Both the position numbers and the translations under genes were made by a program. Below, one piece after another: positions 1-10,200 of a DNA stretch of 64,000 nucleotides. Below the pieces are notes generated by a model. That model searched no databases. It was not told the DNA's origin and saw only the letters and a list, made by a program, of their open reading frames with translations. The first letter of the stretch is position 1. The number at the start of each line of letters is the position of its first letter. Location of the stretch: the NCBI GenBank assembly GCA_964578835.1, contig CAZOEL010000010.1, forward strand, positions 43,553 to 107,552. Reading direction: 5' to 3'. Origin of the DNA: CAZOEL01 sp964578835 (GTDB lineage: Bacteria > Desulfobacterota > Syntrophobacteria > Syntrophobacterales > Syntrophobacteraceae).

Positions 1-3000
1 GAACAGCGCGCCATTCTCGATATAGCCAATGTTGCCATCTCTCTGGTCCGTGACCGCAAACAGGTGTGGATAAACCGCAAGGCGGAAGAGATGTTCCAGT
101 ATCCCAAGGAGGAGTTGGTCGGTCACACCACACGCAAGCTATACCCTTCGCGGGAAGCCTATGAGCAGCTGGGCAAGGATGCCTATCCCGTGCTGGCGCA
201 GGGGCTGACGTATGAGACTGTGCAAGAGCTTGTGCGCCGTGACGGATCTCACATCTGGGTAAGGTACAATGGCAGGGCCGTCGATCCGCCTGACCTGTCG
301 GTAGGCACACTGTGGGTCTTGGAGGATATCACCGAGCGCAAACTAATGGAGCAGGAGCTCCAGCGGGCTCACGACGAGCTTGAGCAGCGCGTGGCCGAAC
401 GTACGGAAACATTGATGCGCGTTAATGAAGCGCTGCATTCGGAGATTTCCGGACGTAAGCGGGTGGAAGAGGCTCTGCGTCAAAGTGAAGAACGGTATCG
501 CCTTCTCGTCGATACCGCAAACGAAGGCGTCTGGTCCATGGACGCTGACCATCGAACCACTTATGTCAACCGGGCCATGGCCGAGATGCTGGGTTACGCA
601 CCTTCCGAGATTTTGGGAAAAAAAGTGGAGGAATTTTTCTTCCCTGAGGACTTGGCTTATCATGAGCAACGTATGGAGAGGCGGCATGCCGGAGAGGATG
701 AAGTCTATGAGAGACGGTTCAGGAGACGCGACGGCTCTCCCCTCTGGACCCTGGTTTCGGCCAAGGCTCTGAAAAGCAGTGAAGGGGCGTTTGCCGGCAG
801 CTTCGCCATGTTCACAGACATTAGCGAGCGCAAGCGTTCAGAAGAGGCGGTGCGGGAACGTGAAGCCCGATTTCGCGCTCTATTCGAGAACGCGCCACTG
901 CCGTACCAGTCGTTGGATGAAAAGGGATTCTTTCTCGATGTGAACCGCAAATGGCTCGAGACGCTGGGCTACGAGAAAAAAGAGGTGATTGGACGCTGGT
1001 TTGGAGACTTCCTGGGCCAGGGATTCGTTGAGCACTTCGACCGAAATTTCCCCATGTTCAAGGAGGCGTGCGCTATCGACGGCGTCGAGTTCGACATGGT
1101 CAAGAAGAATGGCGGGATCATCCAGGTTTCTTTCAACGGCCGCGTGCAACTTGACGCTCAGGGGCATTTCGTCTGCACCCACTGCATCTTTGTAGATGTT
1201 ACGGAGCGCAAGGAGACTGAGCGTAAGCTTAGAGATCAGGAGAGAGCGCTCTCCTACATCCTGGAGGATGCCCTCTCGGGCTACTGGGACTGGAACATCA
1301 AGGAAGGCGCCGAATACCTGAGTCCCACATTCAAAAAAATGTTCGGCTATGACGATCATGAACTGCCAAACTTGCCGGAGACATGGCAGAAACTGATCTT
1401 CCCCGAGGATCTGCCTGGCGTTATGGAAAGCTTTGAGGCACATGTCCGGACGCGCGGGAAGCATCCCTACTACAACGAAGTGCGGTATAGGCACAAGGAC
1501 GGTTCCACTGTATGGGTCATCTGCGCGGGACGCGTCATTGAGTGGACGGATGACGGCGCTCCAATTCGTATGGTCGGCTGTCACGTTGATGTCTCAGAGC
1601 GCAAGCGGGTGGAGGCGGCAGCCCGCGATGCAGCGATGAGACTGCGGGAGTCTGTCCAAGCTGCCAACATTGGCCTGTGGGATTGGGATCTTGCCACTGA
1701 CAGGGTCAGCTATTCTCCCGAATGGAAAAGTCAGATTGGTTATGAAGAAGACGAAATCGCAGACGATTTCAAGGAATGGGAAAGCCGCGTCCATCCGGAC
1801 GACCTAGCCGTAACGCTTTCTCAAGTACGGCAAGCTCTCTACGATCCGCCTCACAGGTTTCATTCGGAATTCCGATTTCGCCACAAAGACGGCTCCTACC
1901 GCTGGATTCTGGCCCAGGGCTCGGTGCACCCGGATGAATCCGGCAGACCGTTTCGGGCTATGGGGTCCCACATCGACATTACCGAGCGTAAGAAGGCGGA
2001 AGATGCCATGAGGCTCCATTCCGCAGTCATGGAGGTGGTCTCGGAAGGCATCCTCCTTGTCGGATGGGAAGATTATCTCATCAAATGGACGAATCACAAA
2101 TGCGAAAGGATGTTTGGCTACGATCCCGGCGAAATGATCGGGATGCTGGTCGACAGGATCAACGCTCCCAACGATAGGACGCCCTCGGAAACCAGAGCCT
2201 CCATTGTCGCTTTACTCGTCGAAACCGGAGAGTGGTATGCAGAGATCCAAAACATAAAGAAGGATGGAAAGGTTTTCTGGAGCCTTGCGCATGTCTCTCT
2301 CTTTGACCATCCGGAATATGGGAAAGTCATGGTGTCCGCGCTCACCGACATCACTGATCGAAAGAGGGCGGAAGAAGAAAAAGAGAAGCTCGAGACCCAG
2401 CTCCGCCACGCTCAGAAAATGGAAGCCGTGGGAACCCTTGCTGGCGGTATCGCACATGATTTCAACAACATCCTTGCCCCAATCATCGGCTATACAGAGA
2501 TGGTGATGGTGGACCTCCCCCCACAGGCTGCTCCTATGCGCGCCGATCTCGAGCAGGTGCTCCGCGCAGCTCACAGGGCAAGGGAACTGGTGAAGCAGAT
2601 TCTGGCATTTTCCCGCCACGGGCAGGACCAAAAAAGAGTGCCCATTGATGTTGGCTCCATCGTGAAGGAAGCATTGAAGCTCATGCGGGCATCCCTTCCA
2701 ACCTCCGTCGAGATCCAGCAGAGCATTCAAAGCGTTACGGCTCTAGCCGATCCAACCCAGATCCATCAGGTGCTGGTGAACCTTTGCACCAATGCCTCCC
2801 ATGCCATGGAGGAAAAAGGAGTGCTCGGTGTGAGCCTATCGTATGTGAATCTTACCGAGTACGATCTGGCCGGGCTTCCCGCCATGAATCTCAATCCCGG
2901 AAGCTACGTGAAGCTGAGTGTTACGGATACCGGGCATGGAATGGATGAGGAGACCATGCAGCGGATCTACGATCCCTACTTCACCACTAAGGAGGTTGGC

Positions 3001-3564
3001 AAAGGAACGGGACTTGGCCTGGCCGTGGTGCACGGGATAGTGCAAAGGCACGAGGGAGCTGTCAGCGTTATCAGTGAGATAGGCAAGGGAACCAGATTCG
3101 ATGTCTACCTGCCGAGAGTTGAGCCCGGATCATCTTTTGATGCTGCGAAGGAAGCCCGTGATCTGTCAAAAGGCATGGAGCGCATCCTCATCGTGGATGA
3201 TGAGCAGATGGTGGCGGATCTGGGAAGCAGAATGCTAACCCAATTGGGCTACGAGGTGACGCGTGAAACCAATCCGGTTAGCGCCCTCGAGACATTCAGA
3301 AGAGACCCGGATGCATTCGACCTCATCATCACCGATTATACGATGCCACACATCACAGGGACCGAGCTTGCCGGAGAAATCCTGAAGATCCGCCCCGACA
3401 TGCCGATCATTCTCTGTACCGGTTACAGTGAGAAGGGAACGGAGGCGTCAGCCGGAGAGCTCGGGATTCGAGGATACGCCGTGAAGCCATTGGATAGAGC
3501 CCAGCTTGCCCAATTGGTCAGGAAAGCTCTTGACGAAAATCCGAGATGCGGCGATCACAGGTGA
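1..3564 (+). CDS. Multi-PAS hybrid sensor histidine kinase (5' end outside window)
   Basis: The reading frame is open from base 1, so the true start lies upstream. About 1187 residues are visible: five or six consecutive PAS/PAC modules, each ending in a D(I/V)(T/S)ERK-like linker, then a HisKA dimerisation domain with GGIAHDFNN (phospho-acceptor His near residue 819 of the visible part). An HATPase_c domain follows, with N-box NLCTNASHAM and G-boxes DTGHGMD and GTGLGLAVV. The C-terminal receiver starts RILIVDDE, with its acceptor Asp in ITDYTMP near residue 1112 and Lys in VKPL. No membrane segment is visible, so this part looks cytoplasmic. The architecture implies a hybrid kinase that senses through PAS ligands and passes phosphate to its own receiver. 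The output partner is not in the window. An imperfect hairpin overlaps the stop codon. Confidence 0.93.
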   Translation, partial: EQRAILDIANVAISLVRDRKQVWINRKAEEMFQYPKEELVGHTTRKLYPSREAYEQLGKDAYPVLAQGLTYETVQELVRRDGSHIWVRYNGRAVDPPDLSVGTLWVLEDITERKLMEQELQRAHDELEQRVAERTETLMRVNEALHSEISGRKRVEEALRQSEERYRLLVDTANEGVWSMDADHRTTYVNRAMAEMLGYAPSEILGKKVEEFFFPEDLAYHEQRMERRHAGEDEVYERRFRRRDGSPLWTLVSAKALKSSEGAFAGSFAMFTDISERKRSEEAVREREARFRALFENAPLPYQSLDEKGFFLDVNRKWLETLGYEKKEVIGRWFGDFLGQGFVEHFDRNFPMFKEACAIDGVEFDMVKKNGGIIQVSFNGRVQLDAQGHFVCTHCIFVDVTERKETERKLRDQERALSYILEDALSGYWDWNIKEGAEYLSPTFKKMFGYDDHELPNLPETWQKLIFPEDLPGVMESFEAHVRTRGKHPYYNEVRYRHKDGSTVWVICAGRVIEWTDDGAPIRMVGCHVDVSERKRVEAAARDAAMRLRESVQAANIGLWDWDLATDRVSYSPEWKSQIGYEEDEIADDFKEWESRVHPDDLAVTLSQVRQALYDPPHRFHSEFRFRHKDGSYRWILAQGSVHPDESGRPFRAMGSHIDITERKKAEDAMRLHSAVMEVVSEGILLVGWEDYLIKWTNHKCERMFGYDPGEMIGMLVDRINAPNDRTPSETRASIVALLVETGEWYAEIQNIKKDGKVFWSLAHVSLFDHPEYGKVMVSALTDITDRKRAEEEKEKLETQLRHAQKMEAVGTLAGGIAHDFNNILAPIIGYTEMVMVDLPPQAAPMRADLEQVLRAAHRARELVKQILAFSRHGQDQKRVPIDVGSIVKEALKLMRASLPTSVEIQQSIQSVTALADPTQIHQVLVNLCTNASHAMEEKGVLGVSLSYVNLTEYDLAGLPAMNLNPGSYVKLSVTDTGHGMDEETMQRIYDPYFTTKEVGKGTGLGLAVVHGIVQRHEGAVSVISEIGKGTRFDVYLPRVEPGSSFDAAKEARDLSKGMERILIVDDEQMVADLGSRMLTQLGYEVTRETNPVSALETFRRDPDAFDLIITDYTMPHITGTELAGEILKIRPDMPIILCTGYSEKGTEASAGELGIRGYAVKPLDRAQLAQLVRKALDENPRCGDHR

Positions 3565-3588
3565 GGGGCGCCGTGGCAGGGCGCCTCA
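3562..3588 (+). terminator. Hairpin at the stop of the hybrid kinase gene
   Basis: An inverted repeat, TGAGGGGCGCC then GGGCGCCTCA, overlaps the stop codon. It is GC-rich but lacks a clear T-run, so it is only a possible terminator or 3' stabilising structure. It sits between two convergent genes. Confidence 0.3.
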
Positions 3589-3656
3589 AATAAGCATCGA
3601 GACTGCGCCTGTCGAGTCGATCCAAAAAGCCTGACCGGCAGCCACATGCATGACGC

Positions 3657-5105
3657 CTATTTCCTCCAGAATTCAGGCACGAATAGAACAATCAGGGTGT
3701 AGATCTCAAGACGACCCAACAGCATGCAGAAAGAGAGCAGCCATTTTCCAAGGTACGGAATGTGTGCAAAATTGTCTACGGGTCCAACACTCCCCAGACC
3801 CGGACCTATGTTCCCCAAGGTAGCCGCTACAGCGGTACAGGCGCTCACGATGTCCACCCCCATGGCTGAAAGCAGGAATGAGGATAGTATGAAGACGCCA
3901 AGGTAGATAAGGAAAAAGCCCCATATGCCCTTCATAACGTCATCCGGTACGATCCGCCCGCCCATCCTCACATGCAGCAGCGCTCGCGGGTGGATCAGCC
4001 TCAAAAGCTCAAGATACGTGTATTTGAGCATGAGCATCACTCGCATACACTTCATGCCGCCTCCGGTCGAGCCCGCACACGCCCCAAGAAACATGCAGAA
4101 AACCAGGATCAACCGCGGAAGTGGCGGCCACTTCTCGAAGTCCGCCGTGGCAAAACCGGTCGTACTGATGATCGATGCTACCTGAAAGACCGAGTATCGC
4201 AATGCCTCTCCGAAGGAATCATGGCCTTCGCTCAAAAGACTCAAAGTGCAAACAAGTGTGAAGACGGCAACCACACCTGCGAAAAAACGAGACTCAGGGT
4301 CTCGCAGGAGGGCCATAGGTTTTCCAAGAAGAGCAAGGTAGTGGAGAGAGAAATTGATGCTGGCGATTAGCATGAAGACCGTGATCACCATGTCGATGTA
4401 AACGCTGTTGTAATGGCCGACGGAAGCATTCTTTGTGGAGAAGCCCCCTGTGGCCATGGTGCCGAAAGTGTGGCAGAGGGCATCGAAAAGATTCATACCC
4501 CCGAAGAGGAGCAGTGCGGCCTGAAGCACCGTAAAGAGAAGGTAGACCTTCCACAGGACCATGGCCGTATCCCGGATTCGGGGCTTAAGTTTATCTGGAA
4601 CCGGGCCGGGGACTTCCGCCTTGTAAAGCTGCATCCCTCCGACCCCGAGGAAGGGCAGGATGGCTATGGAGAAAACAATGATTCCCATCCCGCCAAGCCA
4701 GTGTGTGAAGCTTCTCCACATGAGGTAGCCCGGCGCTACCTTTTCAATGTCGGTCAGAACCGAGGAGCCTGTTGTGGTAAACCCGGAAACTGACTCGAAG
4801 AAGGCATCGGCAAAGTCTGTAAAGACACCGCCAATGAAAAACGGAAGGGCTCCGGCCACGCTGGAGGCAATCCAGCCCAAAGCCACAATAGCCATCCCCT
4901 CCCGGTGCCCCATGGAAGCGACCCGTTCACCTCTGAAGATGAGAAAAAGGGCGGAGCCTGCGGCGAGCGTAAGGCCGAGGGCCTTCAAAAGTGGAAGCCG
5001 GCTTTCATCCCCGTAGTAGATAGCGAATCCGAGGGGAAAAAGCATCGTTATCCCGATGCAGAAGATCAGGGCGCCTACCACTCGAAGGATATATCCCCAT
5101 CGCAT
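3657..5105 (-). CDS. trkH: Trk-type potassium uptake protein TrkH
   Basis: This 482-residue membrane protein has the four-fold pore-loop pattern of the TrkH/KtrB superfamily. The loops visible in order are GFTTTGSS, TMATGGFS, ISTTGFAT and TLGNIGPG, which form the K+ selectivity filter in this family. Hydrophobic helices run throughout and the C-terminus is cytoplasmic. The ATG lies directly after the trkA stop (adjacent bases, no gap), so trkA-trkH is one translationally coupled operon read leftwards. The length matches full TrkH. It is expected to import K+ with the TrkA ring as gating subunit. A second K+ system (ktrB-ktrA) lies in the first island near 40-42 kb. Confidence 0.95.
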   Translation of the reverse strand: MRWGYILRVVGALIFCIGITMLFPLGFAIYYGDESRLPLLKALGLTLAAGSALFLIFRGERVASMGHREGMAIVALGWIASSVAGALPFFIGGVFTDFADAFFESVSGFTTTGSSVLTDIEKVAPGYLMWRSFTHWLGGMGIIVFSIAILPFLGVGGMQLYKAEVPGPVPDKLKPRIRDTAMVLWKVYLLFTVLQAALLLFGGMNLFDALCHTFGTMATGGFSTKNASVGHYNSVYIDMVITVFMLIASINFSLHYLALLGKPMALLRDPESRFFAGVVAVFTLVCTLSLLSEGHDSFGEALRYSVFQVASIISTTGFATADFEKWPPLPRLILVFCMFLGACAGSTGGGMKCMRVMLMLKYTYLELLRLIHPRALLHVRMGGRIVPDDVMKGIWGFFLIYLGVFILSSFLLSAMGVDIVSACTAVAATLGNIGPGLGSVGPVDNFAHIPYLGKWLLSFCMLLGRLEIYTLIVLFVPEFWRK

Positions 5106-6467
5106 TTAGAAGTACTCCAGCTTTACGGTCAGTTGCTCTTCGAGGCCGAGCATGCTTTGTCTGGCGGAAAGAATGATAACCCTGTCCTCCGGGTGTATGA
5201 CTGTGTTTCCCGTGGGGATGAGGCTCTCCTTTCCCCTCAGAATCGCAAGAACGATCACCCCGCCTGGAAGCTCGAGGTCTTTAAGAGGCTTTCCGACAAT
5301 TCCCGAGGTCTCGAGCGCTATCGCTTCGAGCACCTCGGCCTCTTCGCCTTTGAGGGAGACAGCCGATATGACCTTCCCTCGCCTTACATGCTGAAGGATG
5401 GTGTCTATTGCAGAGAGGCGGGAGCTCACGATGTTTCCGAGACCGATGGCCGAGGCAATGGGCATGTAGGCAAACTTATTGATCCGTGTAATGGTTCTTC
5501 TTGCTCCAAGCCGCTTTGCAAGAAGCGAGAGCAACACATTCGTCTCTTCATCTCCGGTTACGGACACTACCACATCCATTCCACGGACATCTTCCTCTTC
5601 GAGAAGGTTCTGTTCCGTGCCGTCTCCATGAATTACGAAGGCGCGGTCAAGTTGTTCCGCAAGAAAGTGGCATCGTTCTTTGTCTTTTTCAATGAGCCGC
5701 AGGCGATATGTCTTTTCAAGGCTCCTCGCAAGCCGAAGCCCTATGTTCCCGCCACCGATGATAAGAATGTTCTTCTGAGTCTCCGTTCGAATTCCAAATA
5801 TCTGAAGGACCTTCTTCAGTTCTTCGGCAGCACAGACAAAGAAAACCGCATCCCCGGCTTCGATGGAATCCTGTCCGAACGGGATGATCAGGCGATCTTT
5901 TCTCAAGATGGCTCCCACTATGAACCGCACATCACCGGCTTTCTTTCGAAGATCAAGGAGGGAAACGCCCTTGACCGGGCTATCGCTGCCGATCCGGATG
6001 CTGATAAGCTTTATCCTTCCTTCGGCAAACTCGATCACATCATCTGCCCCCGGGGTAGTGATCGTCCTTTGGATGGTTTTCACCACTTCCACTTCCGGGT
6101 TGATAATGGAGCTGATGTTCAGAATGTGCTTGGTCATCTCGGGCTTGTACTGAACATAGTCGTCATCTCTTATGCGCGCCAATTTCTTTATACCGGGAGA
6201 GAGCCAGTTGGCGAAGAGGCAAGAAACGAGGTTTGTCTCGTCGCTGTCGGTAACGGCGAGAAAGGTATCCGCATTTTTGACTCCCGCCTCCTCGAGTACT
6301 CTCGGGCTGCTCCCAGATCCTTGAACCGTCTGAACGTCAAGGAGGTCGGCAAAACGCCTCAGAGCTTCAGGTCTCTTATCTATGACAACGACTTCCTTGT
6401 TTTCCAGGGCAAGTCTTTGGGCGATGTGAAAGCCGACTTCGCCGGCGCCGACGATGATGATTCTCAT
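5106..6467 (-). CDS. trkA: Trk potassium channel regulatory subunit TrkA
   Basis: This 453-residue cytoplasmic protein has duplicated RCK modules. The first Rossmann motif is IIIVGAGEVGFHIA at residues 3-16, and the second, ILIIGGGNIGLRLA, is near residue 232. A TrkA_C domain follows each. The full-length double-RCK form is typical of TrkA, in contrast to the single-RCK KtrA at 41310. It binds NAD(H)/nucleotides and gates TrkH. It is the first gene of the trkAH operon. The opposite strand contains a long overlapping open frame, which is treated as a shadow because the TrkA motifs are unambiguous. Confidence 0.95.
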   Translation of the reverse strand: MRIIIVGAGEVGFHIAQRLALENKEVVVIDKRPEALRRFADLLDVQTVQGSGSSPRVLEEAGVKNADTFLAVTDSDETNLVSCLFANWLSPGIKKLARIRDDDYVQYKPEMTKHILNISSIINPEVEVVKTIQRTITTPGADDVIEFAEGRIKLISIRIGSDSPVKGVSLLDLRKKAGDVRFIVGAILRKDRLIIPFGQDSIEAGDAVFFVCAAEELKKVLQIFGIRTETQKNILIIGGGNIGLRLARSLEKTYRLRLIEKDKERCHFLAEQLDRAFVIHGDGTEQNLLEEEDVRGMDVVVSVTGDEETNVLLSLLAKRLGARRTITRINKFAYMPIASAIGLGNIVSSRLSAIDTILQHVRRGKVISAVSLKGEEAEVLEAIALETSGIVGKPLKDLELPGGVIVLAILRGKESLIPTGNTVIHPEDRVIILSARQSMLGLEEQLTVKLEYF

Positions 6468-7201
6468 CCAGTCCCTTCCTTTCTACCGATGGGCTTTGTG
6501 GACGCCGGCAGGAGCAGCGTTTCCTTATCACACCCGGCGCGCATCATTCCGGCGAGCACACCAAATCCTTCATGAGCTGTGTCACGCACCGGCCATTTCT
6601 CCGTCTTCCACACCCTTGGGGAGAAAAAATCCATCGAATCCATTCATTCTGCTGAGGCTTCTTTCTACCCGTGCTAAAGATGGGAGACAAGCATATTCGA
6701 ACTCTGTCCGCAGTAGTTGAGGAAAGGGGTGAAATGCTGGAATACGGACTTGGCCAAATCAGAAAATACGCAATACGCAAAAGTCACCTTTTCTTTAGAC
6801 CACGAAAAACACGCAAGGCGCGAAATTTCATAAAGCGGAATGCCTCTCCTTTCAATTGTTCATCATACTTTTCGTGTCTTTCGTGGTTCGAAAGGGCTCA
6901 GCCGGATGAGTTTTGCGCCATTGCCTTAAAGGTAACGCCCTTTCCCGGGATTCCATATGATCACCGAAAGCTGAATGCTTGCTGGAACTACGCTCATCGC
7001 CATTCCGGCAAGAACAAGAAACCCCGAAAGAGGGTTCCTTTCCGAAGTCATCATACATTTACCTCGCACGATTCTATATAAAATATGGTATTTAACTAAG
7101 GGGACCGCTGAGAAACTGCCTGCCATGTAACCATGCGCCTTTTCATCCCCGATCAGTGAATTCAATCGACTTTAACTGCATACAGGGTGTGGAGTAATGT
7201 C
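6468..7201. other. Intergenic region between divergent trkA and sensor kinase
   Basis: This stretch of 734 bases between divergent genes shows no convincing coding frame. Regulatory sequence for both genes must lie here, but no promoter is clear enough to call. It contains one imperfect inverted repeat, listed separately. Confidence 0.5.
6799..6887. repeat. Palindromic intergenic repeat (ACCACGAAAAACACG arms)
   Basis: The left arm ACCACGAAAAACACG (6799-6813) pairs with the right arm CGTGTCTTTCGTGGT (6873-6887), with one mismatch in 15 and a loop of about 59 bases. Repeats of this sequence type are common in intergenic DNA of environmental bacteria. No second copy was seen in the window. Confidence 0.55.
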
Positions 7202-10200
7202 ATGACCGATCAAGGCAAAATATCCTCATGGTCGACCAAGGCTAAATTACTGCTCCTTCTTCTAATCGTTTTTGTTCCAACAGCGGCGGTTATCCTTCTA
7301 TTAAGCCTCGATCGACGCAACCACGAAATGAAGGACGCAGGGAATAGCGCTTTGATCCTGGTCGAAAGCCTTGCGGCCCAGCACGAGCAGCTGGTCTTCG
7401 GGACAAAAGAGATGCTCTCCACCCTGGCCCTTCTACCCGAAGTGCAAAGGCTTGATGTCAAAGCCTGCAATGAAATATTCCGTCAACTTCAAGGGCAAAA
7501 TCCATTCTATTCAGCCATAACGGCGGCAAACCCCGATGGAGAAATTGTCGCGAGCTTTCCGGAGGTTCCTCCCGGGGGCATCAATATAGCTGACCGAAAG
7601 CATGTGAGGGAAGTTATCTCTACGCTCGATTTCAGCGCCGGAGAGTATGTGGTTGGCAGGCATGTCAAACTCCCATCGATTCATTTTGGCTATCCTGTTC
7701 TTGGCGATGAGAATGGCCTCACGGCAATCCTTGGCGCAGGATTCAACTTGGCCGAATATGCCCGTTTCCTTCAACGGGCCAACCTGCCCGAAGGCTCCAG
7801 CGTAACAATTGCAGACCACAGAGGCGTGCGTCTCTACCGAAATCCAGAGGATAAGGCGACTCCCGTGGGCGAACCTATCGTCAAGCCTTTATTGGAGGCA
7901 ATGACGGAAAAAGAGACAAGAGGAATCTTTGAGACCAGGGGCGCCGATGGAGTGTTTCGGATCTATGCCTTCAAGCATGTGCGCCTCAAGGAAGAGATGC
8001 CTCCCTACCTGTTCATGATTGTAGGTCTTCCCAAAGAGCCAATCCTCCAGAGAGCCAACCTGGAGATGCTCCGCAGCCTTGGGCTCCTCGGAGTGATAGC
8101 CGCCTTTGCTGCAGCTCTGGCATGGTTTTTTGGGAATCATGCGATTGTGAGACCCCTTCGACAACTTCTCAATGCCGCGAAGCAACTCGGCATGGGACGG
8201 ATGGACACGAGAACGGGCCTGCCTCACACGACGGGCGAACTGGGTCGTTTGGCCAAAACCTTTGACCGTATGGCCGCCCTCCTCGAGGCCAAGGATAAGG
8301 CGCAACGGAGCGCGGAAGATATGGCTCGCAAGACGGCGCAGCGCCTCGAACTTGCCGTTGCCTCCGGGCGCATTTGTGTTTGGGATTGGGACATCCTGAA
8401 AGGAGAGCTCTTTTGGGATGATGGCATGATAAGGCTTTATGGCGTCGATGAGCAATCCTTACCCATTCGCTTCGAGACCTGGGAGAAAGCCTTCCATCCT
8501 GATGACCTTGCCCGGTCAAAAGATGAGCTTCAGGCGGCGCTGCGTGGCGAGAGGGAATACGAGCCGGAGTTTCGCATCGTCATGCCCGATGGGACGATAA
8601 AGACGATTAAGGGCAATGGGATCGTGATCAGAGATGAGGCAGGCAAGCCCATACGGATGATCGGCCTAAACCGGGACATAACCGAGCAGAAGCAGGCCGA
8701 AGAGTTGGTTTGGATACAGCGGGAGCTTGCCCTTGCCCTCGGCTCTGTCAGCGGGCTCAATGATGCGCTGGATGTCTTGCTCCGCACAGCCTTGCGCATT
8801 GACGGGATCGATAGTGGAGGAATCTATGTCGTTGATCCAGGCGCGGGGGGACTGCATCTTATTGCACACCGGGGACTCTCCCCCTGGTTTGTTGAGAAAG
8901 CCTCCTTCTACAGCCCAGGTAGCCCTGAGGACCAGTTTGCCATGCGGTCCGAGCCGGCTTACTGGTCGACCTCGAACTGTGCATTCGAATCCACTGAGGC
9001 GCTGGCAAAGGAAGGCGTAAGGGCGCTGGCCTCCATTCCCGTCAAATGGGAGGGGCAGGTGGTTGCGCTTCTAAACCTTGCCTCCCACAGTGAAGATATG
9101 ATCCCCACTATCTTTAGAGATGCCCTCGAGGCCATTGCCGGCCGGATCGGGGCGATCATGGCGCGCGTGCGAGCGGAAGAGGCCCTTCGAAGGAGTGAAG
9201 AAATTTCCCGAAGGCGAGCCGAAGAACTGGAAAAGCTCATGGATCTGGCGCCAGTCGGCATCTTGGTCTCTCGGGACGCTCAATGCCGCTCGGTTGTGGC
9301 AAATAAGGCCGCAAGAAGAATGTATGAGATGGATGGCGGCCTGGATGTTTCTTCGGGCGCACCCAGAGAAGAAATATTCAACTCCCAGAGAAGGTTTTTC
9401 CATGAAGGCGAGGAGCTTGGCCCCGAAGAGCTTCCCATGCGTCAAGCCGCTCTGCGAGGTGAGGATGTAATGGACTATGAACTGAGCGTGCTGCTTCCAA
9501 GCGGGCGTAAGGTGACCCTGCTTGGAAACGCAAGCCCTCTGCTCGATGACAGAGGCGTGGTCCGTGGCTGCGTGGGAATCTACCTGGATATTTCCGAGCG
9601 AAAGGTGCTCGAGAGAACTCAGTCCTTCCTGGCCCAGGCAAGCTCGATTGGCGCAGGAGAGGATTTCTTCCAGTCTCTTGCTCACCACCTTGGAGAGAGC
9701 CTTGGAATGGACTTTGTCTGCATCGATGAACTGGAGGGAGACGGTCTGTCAGCGAAGACTTTGGCCGTCTACCACGATGGAAGGTTTGAGGATAACATAA
9801 CCTATGCGCTCAAAGACACCCCTTGCGGCAAAGTTGTAGAGAAAAATCAGACCTGCTGTTTTCCAAAAGGCGTTCGCCATATCTTTGCCGCTGACGCCGT
9901 ATTGCAGGAACTGAAAGCCGAGAGCTATGTCGGAACCGTCCTTTGGGACTCCAGGGGAGAACAGATAGGACTTATCGCCCTCATAGGAAGAAGGCCACTG
10001 GAGGACCAGCGCCTTTTGGAGTCCATCCTCAAGCTGGTGGGAGTGCGAGCTTCGGGTGAGCTTGAGAGGAAAAGAGGCGAGGAGGCGCTCAGAAGATCAG
10101 AAAGCGAGCTTCGCTATCTCTCCTCAAAGCTTCTCACCTCCCAGGAAGAGGAGCGGAAAAGGATAGCAGTCGATTTGCACGATGGGCTCGGCGGTTCTCT

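Noticed and set aside
4905..6575. Long open frame on the plus strand opposite trkA (556 codons)
   Set aside because: It is antisense to unmistakable TrkA motifs, has no ribosome site or family pattern, and arises from codon bias of the real gene.
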